Below, one piece after another: positions 1 through 6,279 of a DNA stretch of 7,101 nt. This DNA comes from Chitinophagales bacterium (lineage in GTDB: Bacteria > Bacteroidota > Bacteroidia > Chitinophagales > UBA2359), in the NCBI GenBank assembly GCA_020629335.1, contig JAHDDN010000276.1:1-7101 (forward strand). The letters run 5' to 3'. The notes under the pieces are model-generated. The model saw only the letters and a list, made by a program, of their open reading frames with translations, did not search any database and was not told the origin of the DNA. The translations under genes and the position numbers were made by a program. Numbering within the stretch: the first letter of the stretch is position 1; each line of letters begins with the position of its first letter.

Positions 1-58
1 TTGCCGAAGCGAGTGCAAAGATAAGCGGCCTTTTTCTAATATCCAAACTTCTTTGGTC

Positions 59-91
59 TTTTTTGAAATTTTTAGTTGTTTTTTTTGAAAT
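59..91. repeat. Two copies of an 11-bp direct repeat, 22 bp apart
   Basis: TTTTTTGAAAT occurs at 59-69 and again at 81-91, so the copies are spaced 22 bp start to start, about two helical turns. A shortened echo (TCTTGAAA) follows near 93-100. The sequence is low in complexity, so this may be chance in AT-rich DNA. No function can be assigned. Confidence 0.35.
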
Positions 92-231
92 GTCTTGAAA
101 ACACTCGGCTTTTAAGCCAAAAAAAGAAGTAGCTATGAGCAAAAGATTAGTATAGCGCTGGCCAAAGCTGACATAAGAGGAAGGTGAGTGCCTATTTGAG
201 GTAGACAGACCTTATTGGCTTAGGGATGGGA

Positions 232-335
232 GCGGTATGCGGCGTACATGATGCGACTTACGGAACTTAGGCAACTGACGGCTGGCCCGCAGGGCAGACT
301 AAGGTGCCTTAGTGTAGTAGGAGTAGCATAGCCGC
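232..335. repeat. GC-rich multi-stem inverted-repeat element, possible structured RNA or intergenic repeat
   Basis: Three nested complementary segments are visible. The outer helix pairs 232-240 (GCGGTATGC) with 326-335 (GCATAGCCGC): 9 base pairs with a single bulged G at 331. Inside it, 282-297 forms a hairpin (GCCC, loop GCA, GGGC, plus two more pairs beyond a bulge). Directly after, 298-313 is a perfect inverted repeat, ACTAAGG-TG-CCTTAGT. Together they resemble a closed multi-branch fold. The segment is GC-rich compared with the AT-rich DNA around it. I recognise no known RNA family. A multicopy repeat of the host genome, or a small RNA, are both possible. The folding is read by eye with no energy calculation, and the strand is unknown. 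Confidence 0.45.
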
Positions 336-354
336 ATAAGAGTGGACAGCCCGA

Positions 355-441
355 CCATGCGCTTTGCTTAATGATAAATTAATAATGATGAATGATAAAT
401 ATTTTGGCTCGTGCTGCGCACTTCGCTCTTTGAACGCATGG
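355..441. repeat. Perfect 7-bp inverted repeat flanking an 73-bp AT-rich segment
   Basis: CCATGCG at 355-361 is exactly complementary to CGCATGG at 435-441. The enclosed segment contains a small hairpin at 411-421 (GTGC, loop TGC, GCAC) and the AATGATAAAT direct repeats. It begins about 20 bp after the GC-rich multi-stem element, so both may belong to one larger repeat unit. A 7-bp match at this distance could be coincidental. Confidence 0.3.
370..400. repeat. Two copies of AATGATAAAT, 21 bp apart
   Basis: The 10-mer AATGATAAAT lies at 370-379 and 391-400, with related AATGAT words between them and again near 465-490 (AATGATTTATG, AAATGATATT). This is simple AT-rich repetition in the spacer downstream of the operon. 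It could be slippage-derived or a remnant of an intergenic repeat. No regulatory role is evident. Confidence 0.4.
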
Positions 442-542
442 GAAGCCCCTGATTTAACTATGAACAATGATTTATGAACTGAATAAATGATATTAGTTGT
501 TGCAATACAACGCCTCTACGATAGTGTTGATGGATAACTGGT

Positions 543-2015
543 TTATATGTCTGAGGGAATTTCTAACTTTTTTAATTGGTATTCGTCGATTTTAGAAGTT
601 GGGATATAGTAGAGGGTGGATAGTGCTCTACGAATTTTAGTGGTATTGGCTTTTGAGGGTTGGGAGATAATTTGACGGATCATGTCCCAGCCTTGGTGCT
701 TGCGATAGGTTTTGTGGACGTATCGATGAAGGCGTTTGTAATAGGCGGAATTATAAGTGCCTAAGAACATCATGTCGAGATCATCGGAGTCGGTCCAATT
801 TTCTTTGCCTTGGAAGGTAGCTTTTACTTTATCGTAGAATTTGGTACCTGGGAGCGGATAGGATACAGATATACCAATATCGTCTGGGAGAAGCTCCGTT
901 ACCATGTTGATTGTTTTTTGGATATCTTCTTGGGTTTCTCCTAGATAACCGAATTGGAGGAAGAAGGCGACTCGGATGCCTTTCTTTTTGAGCAAGCGAG
1001 TGGCTTCGTATATTTGTTCGATTTTGGTGCCTTTGTCCATAGCATCGAGGATTTTTTGAGAGCCTGACTCGGCTCCTACCCATACCTCCTCTAGGCCAGA
1101 GGCTGCTAATGCATCGAGATTATCTTCTTTTAGGAGTAAATCTACTCTTGATTGGATTTTGTATTTTATGTTTAGATTCTTCTCTTGGATTATATCTCTA
1201 AATTCTTGTACCCAGCCTGGTTTTAGGCCAAAGATATCATCGGCCATCCAGAAGTGAGAGGCTCCGTGATTGATATGATGGCGTTCTAATTCGTCTGCTA
1301 CTCTTTGGGGAGAGCGGGTATTGTAGCGATTGCCGTAGATGGGCTTTGCGCACCAGTTGCATTTATAGGGGCAACCTCTGGTGGTGGCCATATTGAGGGA
1401 GAAGTATCCGTGGTGATCCATCCATATTTTTTTGTACTCGTCTATTTCGACTAAATCCCATGCTGGATCTGGCAGGGTGTCTAGTTGTTTGAGAATAGGT
1501 CTTTTTAGTGTTTTGGTATAGTTGCTGTCTGACTCTTTGAAGGCGATGCCTGGAATTTGGTGAAAGTTGGTTTCTCCATTTTCTAGGGCTTCTACTAATT
1601 CTTTGAGTGTTATTTCCCCCTCTCCTATCATAATGAAGTCTGCGCCTTCGTCGAGATATTTTTGGAAGTGATCGGTGGAGTCGGAACTACAGACGATAAT
1701 CTTAGCTCCTTTCTTTTTGCCCAATTTAGCCATATGGAAAGCGGCTTCCCTCATTTTGGTGAGGCACATTTTGGTTAGGTAGTTAAATCCGTCATCATAT
1801 ATGACAAGGTATTTGGGCTGCGTTTGATCTAAGTATGGCTGAATAAGGTTTGGATCATCTTTTAGATTGGTATCGAATAGTTCTACTTCGTGGCCTTCTT
1901 GTCTCATTAGGGCTGCTGCATAGATGGTACCATAAGGAGGATATGGGGCTTGGTTGCTCCATTGTTTAGCATCGAATTTATAGAAGTATGAGTGAGTGAA
2001 GAGTATGTTTGCCAT
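543..2015 (-). CDS. B12-binding-domain radical SAM protein (second paralogue, operon gene 4)
   Basis: This 490-residue protein has the two-domain layout of cobalamin-binding radical SAM enzymes (BchE/methylase-like class). Residues 1 to about 145 form the B12-binding Rossmann-like domain, with PYPPYGT near 24-30 and GEGE at 131-134. The radical SAM core follows, with cluster-binding cysteines C215, C219 and C222 in the CxxxCxxC motif CPYKCNWC. Other core motifs are the GAESGS strand at 314-319, GYLGET at 356-361 and SYPLPGT at 385-391. The DxHxxG cobalamin-ligand motif is absent, as in many members, so any bound cobalamin would lack that lower ligand. The family performs radical methylations and ring rearrangements; the substrate here is unknown. 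It is probably cytosolic, with no signal peptide or membrane segment. The ATG start gives MANILFTH, matching the start of its paralogue at 3002-4435. A 52-nt gap without a clear promoter separates it from the nucleotidyltransferase gene, so co-transcription is likely. Confidence 0.9.
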   Translation of the reverse strand: MANILFTHSYFYKFDAKQWSNQAPYPPYGTIYAAALMRQEGHEVELFDTNLKDDPNLIQPYLDQTQPKYLVIYDDGFNYLTKMCLTKMREAAFHMAKLGKKKGAKIIVCSSDSTDHFQKYLDEGADFIMIGEGEITLKELVEALENGETNFHQIPGIAFKESDSNYTKTLKRPILKQLDTLPDPAWDLVEIDEYKKIWMDHHGYFSLNMATTRGCPYKCNWCAKPIYGNRYNTRSPQRVADELERHHINHGASHFWMADDIFGLKPGWVQEFRDIIQEKNLNIKYKIQSRVDLLLKEDNLDALAASGLEEVWVGAESGSQKILDAMDKGTKIEQIYEATRLLKKKGIRVAFFLQFGYLGETQEDIQKTINMVTELLPDDIGISVSYPLPGTKFYDKVKATFQGKENWTDSDDLDMMFLGTYNSAYYKRLHRYVHKTYRKHQGWDMIRQIISQPSKANTTKIRRALSTLYYIPTSKIDEYQLKKLEIPSDI

Positions 2016-2067
2016 TGTATTTCGGTTTCAGGAGAGCTATTTAATTTTATCCATTTACTTACTTCGC

Positions 2068-3009
2068 TTAAAGAGATACATTGTATTTGCTCTCAAAGTC
2101 CTTAATTTTTTGTTTATGTAAGTTTAACACTTTTTGTTGAAAATCGTTGGGATGATATTTCGAAACGTATTTTCTGGAACGTATTGATGTCTCGAAGTGC
2201 TCTGGTTGGTGGCTTTTATATTTTTTTTGCCAGAAATTCATGGTTATTTTCATGAAGTAGCTATCTATCCATTCTCCTAGTTTGGTATTGAGTATTCCTT
2301 CTGAAATTTTTTGGATGGTTCCTTTTTTAAACTCGTGTACTTCTTTGGTTGATCTTTTTTGGTAGTTTGGATAATACTTTTTGCTCCAGGGGTTAGCATC
2401 TATGAGTTCATCATAGATTTTTCCTCCATAAGTTGGGATAAGCGTTAGTAGTTCTATTCCTGTGTATATATTTTGGTGTTCAATTTCTAGGTGTTCCGAA
2501 TCAATTAGGTAATTGATACAGAAATTTTTGTAGGAATTTAGGAGGAATGTTTTTTTGAATAATATAAGTAGTGTTCTTGCGATCCAGAGTCGTTGTGGTT
2601 CAGTGATAATAAAGAAGTCTATATCGCTATCATCTTCCATGAAGTCTTTAGAGATAGATCCAGAGAGCATTACTGCTCTAACATAAGGAAAGCTAGCAAT
2701 GAGTCGAGTCATCTTATGTGCATCTTTCATTCGCTCTTTAGCCAGTTGATTTCCTTTTAGTCTTCGGTCGATAAGATCTTGTTTATTATGTAGTGTATAG
2801 AAATCATCAAATTCATAGATGAGTTCTTGGGCTACTAATTCTTCAAGGCTTGCTTTACCATCCTTGGTATTCGGTTTTTCCTTATAATCGCAACAGCTTA
2901 TTAGTTCCTTAATATTAAGAGGATAGTTAAAGACATCAAAGTACATTAATGTTTTTAATAAGCTTTTGGATAAAGCCGATAATTTTATGTCGGTGTCATA
3001 GTTAGCCAT
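2068..3009 (-). CDS. Nucleotidyltransferase-domain protein with N-terminal winged-helix-like region (operon gene 3)
   Basis: A 313-residue protein. Residues from about 12 to 80 (LLKTLMYFDVFNYPLNIKEL onward) look like a winged-helix-type module. The centre carries the DNA polymerase beta-type nucleotidyltransferase signature: SGS at 116-118 followed by D129 and D131 in DSDIDFFI, the expected G-S and metal-binding D-x-D residues. The third catalytic acid cannot be assigned by eye. The rest, about 180-313, is rich in Lys, Tyr and aromatic residues and has no motif I recognise. Proteins with this domain transfer a nucleoside monophosphate to a small molecule, protein or RNA; the acceptor here is unknown. 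The ATG start overlaps the end of the upstream radical SAM gene by 8 nt (ATGGCTAA), which implies translational coupling. Lying between two radical SAM paralogues suggests it serves the same pathway. The fold call is sound; activity is inferred. Confidence 0.82.
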   Translation of the reverse strand: MANYDTDIKLSALSKSLLKTLMYFDVFNYPLNIKELISCCDYKEKPNTKDGKASLEELVAQELIYEFDDFYTLHNKQDLIDRRLKGNQLAKERMKDAHKMTRLIASFPYVRAVMLSGSISKDFMEDDSDIDFFIITEPQRLWIARTLLILFKKTFLLNSYKNFCINYLIDSEHLEIEHQNIYTGIELLTLIPTYGGKIYDELIDANPWSKKYYPNYQKRSTKEVHEFKKGTIQKISEGILNTKLGEWIDSYFMKITMNFWQKKYKSHQPEHFETSIRSRKYVSKYHPNDFQQKVLNLHKQKIKDFESKYNVSL

Positions 3010-4435
3010 TTGTCTCTGGAATCGTTATTGTTTGCTCGCTATTTCTTTTGATCCACCACATCCCCATTTTTGCTGCCTCGTATTTCATTTTAAATTTTAG
3101 GGCATCAACGCTTAAGCTTTGATTTTTGAGTGTTTCTTTATGGTAGTTGACTTCATTTACGACTCTTTTGACTGCGTAGTCGTAGTATTCTCTTGGATAA
3201 GTTCGTTTGAAGTCAATTTGTCTATCTGTGCTGGTGTTCCAATCTGGCGTTGTTGTTCTTATATCGTCTATATGTTCGTATAGACCTGTACCTTTGATTG
3301 GGTATGCAATAGTGATGGTAAATTGGTCTGGGTTAGATGCTTTTAGGTGTTCGATGGTTAGTTCTATATCTTCTTCTGTTTCTCCTGGGTAGCCGAGCAT
3401 GATAAATGTTCCAGCTTCAATGCCATATTCTCTGGTCATTTTGATCATATCTCTTACATGGTCAACATTGACTCTTCGATCCATTAGGTCTATAATTTTT
3501 TGGGAACCGCTTTCTGCTCCGATCCAGACTCTAAAGCAGCCTGCTTCTTGAAGAAGTTGTATCACTTCCTCTTTCATTCTGTCTGCTCTTGTAATACATT
3601 CAAAAGGAATGATAGCATCTCTTTTATTAACTTCTTCTACGAATGACGCGAGCCATTTGTGGCTTACAGTGAATACATCATCTACAAACCAAAGTGCATC
3701 AGGATTGAAATGTTCCTTCAGGTGAAGCATTTCATCTACTACTTTTTCAGGAGATCGACGTCTGTAACTTTGGCCATACACTGCTGTGCTACACCATTTG
3801 CAAGTATAAGGGCATCCTCTTTGGGTGCTAATATTTACGGTACTTTTTCCATGATTATCTTTCCATACATTTAGGTAAGCATGGAGGTCAATCCCTAATC
3901 TATTTGGGAATGGCAATTCGTCTACATTTCTTATTTTTTCTCTTTCGGCAGTTTTAACAATTCCTCCATCTTTATCACGAAAAGCGATACCTGTGATATG
4001 ATTAAAATCAGGTACGTCAACTGTTTCTATTGTTTTAGCTAATTCGAGCATTGTTTTTTCTCCTTCGCCAATTACGAGAAAATCTGCTCCTGCGTCTAGA
4101 TATTTGGGAATATTGTATCTTAAATCTGGCCCTCCAAGTACAATTTTGCTTTCTTTCAGGTGTTCTTGAGTTCGGATAAAATTCATTATCTCTACCACAT
4201 TCACCTTAGTCATCAGATTGGTATAGATAGCAATTATATCAGGATTCGTGTTTTGTAGATGCTCTTTGAGTTTTTCTTTAGTAGAGAAGGTTGTATCAAA
4301 TATCTCATTTTCTAGTTGATGTTCTTTCAGATAGGCTGATAGGTATAGAATACCTAATGGCGGATAAGGGCGCATTATTTTTAGCTCCTTAGGATCATCG
4401 TACATAAAGTATCCATGTGTAAATAATACCTTCAA
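3002..4435 (-). CDS. B12-binding-domain radical SAM protein (first paralogue, operon gene 2), TTG start
   Basis: This 477-residue protein is a paralogue of the enzyme at 543-2015. The N-terminal cobalamin-binding-like domain spans about 1-140, with PYPPLG near 23-28, GGPD at 101-104 and GEGE at 123-126. The radical SAM core has C208, C212 and C215 in CPYTCKWC, GAESGS at 306-311 and GYPGET at 348-353. From the Arg before the first cysteine, 17 of 31 residues match the paralogue. No DxHxxG motif is present. The only start that preserves the MKVLFTHGYF N-terminus (compare MANILFTHSYF) is TTG at 4435-4433, directly after the methyltransferase stop; the next option is Met11, which would remove the first beta strand. 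It ends with TAA overlapping the nucleotidyltransferase start. The reaction is unknown: radical methylation or rearrangement by family, with two paralogues implying sequential or alternative substrates. No membrane segment or signal peptide is seen. Confidence 0.9.
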   Translation of the reverse strand: MKVLFTHGYFMYDDPKELKIMRPYPPLGILYLSAYLKEHQLENEIFDTTFSTKEKLKEHLQNTNPDIIAIYTNLMTKVNVVEIMNFIRTQEHLKESKIVLGGPDLRYNIPKYLDAGADFLVIGEGEKTMLELAKTIETVDVPDFNHITGIAFRDKDGGIVKTAEREKIRNVDELPFPNRLGIDLHAYLNVWKDNHGKSTVNISTQRGCPYTCKWCSTAVYGQSYRRRSPEKVVDEMLHLKEHFNPDALWFVDDVFTVSHKWLASFVEEVNKRDAIIPFECITRADRMKEEVIQLLQEAGCFRVWIGAESGSQKIIDLMDRRVNVDHVRDMIKMTREYGIEAGTFIMLGYPGETEEDIELTIEHLKASNPDQFTITIAYPIKGTGLYEHIDDIRTTTPDWNTSTDRQIDFKRTYPREYYDYAVKRVVNEVNYHKETLKNQSLSVDALKFKMKYEAAKMGMWWIKRNSEQTITIPETNG

Positions 4436-4438
4436 TTA
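4433..4438 (-). other. Stop-start junction TAA-TTG between methyltransferase and radical SAM genes
   Basis: Read on the minus strand the sequence is ATG AAA TAA TTG AAG GTA. The methyltransferase stop (4438-4436) is followed without any gap, and in the same frame, by the TTG start (4435-4433) of the radical SAM gene. No Shine-Dalgarno-like purine run precedes it, so initiation probably relies on ribosomes that have just terminated. Limited stop readthrough would give a joined product of 741 residues. A single inserted T in an original TAATG overlap would also explain it. Confidence 0.7.
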
Positions 4439-5227
4439 TTTCATTTTAAGATGAATTAAATAGTGATCTGAGATTGCGGCAACTGGCTTCCAATAATTGA
4501 TTTTTTGTTCAATTTTATTCAGCACTTTTAAATACTTGGGTCTTTTATGAAAAAAGGGTTCCAAGTAAGATGGAGGAATCGCTGCTCCTACTGCCACACT
4601 TTTTACCCATTCAAAATCCGATTTGAAGAATTGATAAAAAGTTGTTGGGGAGTAATAGTATGTTTTAATTTTTTCATTACCCACATTTGCCATTACTCCT
4701 TCTGTATTTCTTCTTCTAAAAGCTTTTTCGGCTTTTCTTTTTGCTAAAAAGTAAGCCGTTTCCCAAAGACAAAAATCGCTCATGATGACAGCAATAAAAG
4801 ATGCATTGGGTTTCATCATTGCTTTCATTTTTTTCGAAAGGCTTGTTAACTCCTTTGCATTTAAGCAGTTCAGCCCCCCAAAGTTAGAAAAAATCAAATC
4901 AAAATCACTTTTATGATCCAAGGAATCAATTGATTGGGCTGAGCATCTAGTTGCTTGTATTTTATCTTCTAATTGATATTTGAGAATTTTTTGCTTAGTA
5001 GCCTCTATCATTCCTTGAGCAATATCAGTGGCTATTATTTGGTGACCTTGTTGAGCAAGGTGTATAGCATCTTCCCCTGTCCCACAACTTAGTTCTAAAA
5101 CATTTAAGTTGGTAGCTAAGTTTAAATTTAGATACTCCCAAACCGTATTGCGTTGATATTTTCCAATAGCAGTATGGGTGAATTCTTTATCATATTGAGA
5201 TGCTACTGCATCGAAAATCTCTGGCAT
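4436..5227 (-). CDS. Class I SAM-dependent methyltransferase (operon gene 1)
   Basis: A 263-residue protein with the class I methyltransferase Rossmann fold. Motif I is LELSCGTGED at 44-53, the SAM-binding glycine-rich loop. The acidic residue for the SAM ribose is D68 in ATDIA at 66-70. The strand-4 motif is FDLIFSNFGGLNCL at 109-122. The N-terminus (FDAVASQYDKEF) resembles that of small-molecule methyltransferases of the UbiE/methyltransferase-11 type. The C-terminal half (about 150-263) is less typical and carries the aromatic segment YYYSPTTFYQFFKSDFEW at 190-207, probably a substrate lid. Substrate cannot be predicted. It starts at ATG 5227, is the promoter-proximal gene of the minus-strand operon, and abuts the next gene with only its own stop codon. 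It is diverged from the sulfotransferase at 5367 by 139 bp. No signal peptide or membrane segment is visible. Confidence 0.88.
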   Translation of the reverse strand: MPEIFDAVASQYDKEFTHTAIGKYQRNTVWEYLNLNLATNLNVLELSCGTGEDAIHLAQQGHQIIATDIAQGMIEATKQKILKYQLEDKIQATRCSAQSIDSLDHKSDFDLIFSNFGGLNCLNAKELTSLSKKMKAMMKPNASFIAVIMSDFCLWETAYFLAKRKAEKAFRRRNTEGVMANVGNEKIKTYYYSPTTFYQFFKSDFEWVKSVAVGAAIPPSYLEPFFHKRPKYLKVLNKIEQKINYWKPVAAISDHYLIHLKMK

Positions 5228-5366
5228 AAATCACAATCAATTTAACAATGTATGTATTATCAGCAATACAACAATATTTATTTCCGTCATAAATTTACAA
5301 AATTAATGTGCTTCTAAATACAGATTAAAAACGTATTTTTCGATATTGCATAATAAATGACAACGC
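5228..5366. promoter_or_regulatory. Divergent intergenic region with a candidate Bacteroidota promoter for the minus-strand operon
   Basis: This AT-rich spacer separates the leftward operon from the rightward sulfotransferase genes and should hold both promoters. On the minus strand, TAATTTTG at 5305-5298 matches the Bacteroidota -7 consensus TAnnTTTG exactly and lies about 70 nt before the methyltransferase ATG. The expected -33 TTG/TTTG is poor; only a T-rich stretch lies at the right distance. On the plus strand, TATTTTTC at 5334-5341 is a weaker -7 candidate about 25 nt before the sulfotransferase ATG, also without a clear -33 element. No operator palindrome or riboswitch was recognised. 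Confidence 0.35.
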
Positions 5367-6224
5367 ATGGCTCATCAATTTCCAGATTTTTTATATATAG
5401 GTGCTTCTAAAGCTGGTTCTAGTTGGTTATTTGAGTGCTTAAAGGAACATCCTAAAGTATTTGTCCCAACTGCTAAAGACATTCAATATTTTGACCGTTT
5501 TTATGATAAAGGGCATGATTGGTATGCTTCTTTTTTTAAAAACAAGCAAGAATTTGGTATTTCAGGAGAGCTTTCACATGATTATTTTTTATTTGAGGGC
5601 TGTGCTGAGAAGATATATCATTTGATTCCTAAGGTCCAATTGATTGTTTGTTTGAGGGAGCCATTGGATAAGTTAAAATCTGGTTATGAGTACGCTAAGC
5701 GAACTTATTTGGATCAAGGAGTCAGTTTTGAAGCTTTTTTTGATCAAGATGAGCAATTAGCATTGAATGATCGTCATAATATGGGGAAAAAGAGTGCTGC
5801 TTATTATGATAATCTACTACCTTTTTACAAGTTGTTTCCTAAAGAACAAATATTGGTCTTATTTTATGACGACTTAAGTCATGATCCTGAGAAGTTTATT
5901 CGAAGAGTTTATGAATTTTTAGGGGTTGATGTAGATTTTAAGCCTCAAGTATTACATCAAAAAGTGAATGTTTCTCAAGGTGCTCGGAATGAAGGAATGG
6001 CTCAAACGGCTTATGCTATAGCTGGTTTATTGCGTAAATTGGGCTTGGCTAATTTGGTGGGATCAGTAAAACGTCATCCTATGGTAGAGCGATTTCTTTA
6101 TAAGGCCGAAGAAAAAAACGGAGCCATTAGTAAGGAGTTAGCGGATAGAGTCAGGGCTTATTATCGTAAAGATTATGGACGTTTGGAGGAATTGATTGGA
6201 CGTGAGTTGCCTGAAGGGTGGTGA
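5367..6224 (+). CDS. PAPS-dependent sulfotransferase family protein (first of tandem pair)
   Basis: A 285-residue protein, a usual length for bacterial sulfotransferases (Sulfotransfer_1/3 type). The 5'-phosphosulfate-binding loop is IGASKAGSSWL at 11-21, with K15 as the conserved lysine. The 3'-phosphate-binding segment is LIVCLREPLDKLKSGYEYA at 92-110, with R97 and S105 in the expected spacing. E68 in GELSHDY is the candidate catalytic base, by analogy with the glutamate of N-deacetylase/N-sulfotransferases. The conserved DWYASFF lies at 51-57. The usual GExSPxY motif is altered to SH here. It should transfer a sulfuryl group from PAPS to a hydroxyl or amine; the acceptor is unknown (glycan, lipid or metabolite). 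No signal peptide or membrane segment is evident. The start ATG at 5367 places the binding loop at residue 11, as usual. The TGA stop lies inside a small hairpin. Confidence 0.9.
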   Translation: MAHQFPDFLYIGASKAGSSWLFECLKEHPKVFVPTAKDIQYFDRFYDKGHDWYASFFKNKQEFGISGELSHDYFLFEGCAEKIYHLIPKVQLIVCLREPLDKLKSGYEYAKRTYLDQGVSFEAFFDQDEQLALNDRHNMGKKSAAYYDNLLPFYKLFPKEQILVLFYDDLSHDPEKFIRRVYEFLGVDVDFKPQVLHQKVNVSQGARNEGMAQTAYAIAGLLRKLGLANLVGSVKRHPMVERFLYKAEEKNGAISKELADRVRAYYRKDYGRLEELIGRELPEGW

Positions 6225-6258
6225 CCACCTCCCCTAAGCCCTCCTGGAAGGAGGGGGA
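6217..6258. repeat. Intergenic hairpin repeat between the sulfotransferase genes
   Basis: Two adjacent perfect hairpins are visible. GGTGG-TGA-CCACC (6217-6229) puts the sulfotransferase stop codon in its three-base loop. CCCTCCT-GGA-AGGAGGG (6239-6255) follows. There is no T-run after either, so it is not a standard terminator. The CCACCTCCCC...CCTCC/GGAGGGGG pattern resembles an intergenic repeat often seen in Bacteroidota genomes; its antisense translation (SPSFQEGLGEV) is a familiar spurious peptide. That resemblance is from memory and unverified. The purine arm looks like a Shine-Dalgarno site but is about 25 nt from the next ATG and half of it is paired. Confidence 0.6.
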
Positions 6259-6279
6259 ATAATTTGAAAATTTGAATGG

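Larger units (their letters stand above)
1..542. other. Non-coding region downstream of the minus-strand operon
   Basis: No convincing coding region is present: stop codons are frequent in all frames and the longest ATG reading frames are under about 30 codons. The left part (1-200) is AT-rich with T-runs; 230-360 is clearly richer in GC; 365-500 is AT-rich again with AATGATAAAT-type repeats. No tRNA, rRNA, tmRNA, RNase P or SRP signature was recognised. No hairpin followed by a T-run was found for termination of the minus-strand operon that ends at 543. The GC-rich island within AT-rich spacer suggests a structured or multicopy intergenic element, described separately. Confidence 0.7.

Noticed and set aside
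107..125. GGCTT-TT-AAGCC hairpin followed by an A-run, as an operon terminator
   Set aside because: For transcripts arriving from the right (minus strand) the T-run comes before the hairpin, not after it, and the site is over 400 nt past the last stop codon.
248..331. 27-codon ATG frame in the GC-rich island
   Set aside because: Too short, coincides with the self-complementary element, and has no separate coding evidence.
1..542. CRISPR array, tRNA or other known RNA gene
   Set aside because: No regularly spaced long repeats, no cloverleaf, and no recognisable RNase P, SRP or tmRNA core sequence was found.
829..1083. Minus-strand 84-codon frame inside the radical SAM gene
   Set aside because: Same-strand shadow in another frame; Arg/Ser-rich with no motif, fully inside a gene with conserved motifs.
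3207..4747. Plus-strand frames of 61-71 codons at 3207, 3659 and 4547
   Set aside because: All are antisense to well-supported minus-strand genes; their Cys/Ser/Phe-rich composition is typical of reverse-strand shadows.
6249..6257. AGGAGGGGG as a Shine-Dalgarno site for the second sulfotransferase
   Set aside because: It is about 25 nt from ATG 6280, an in-frame stop at 6265 excludes a nearer start, and it is the paired arm of a hairpin.
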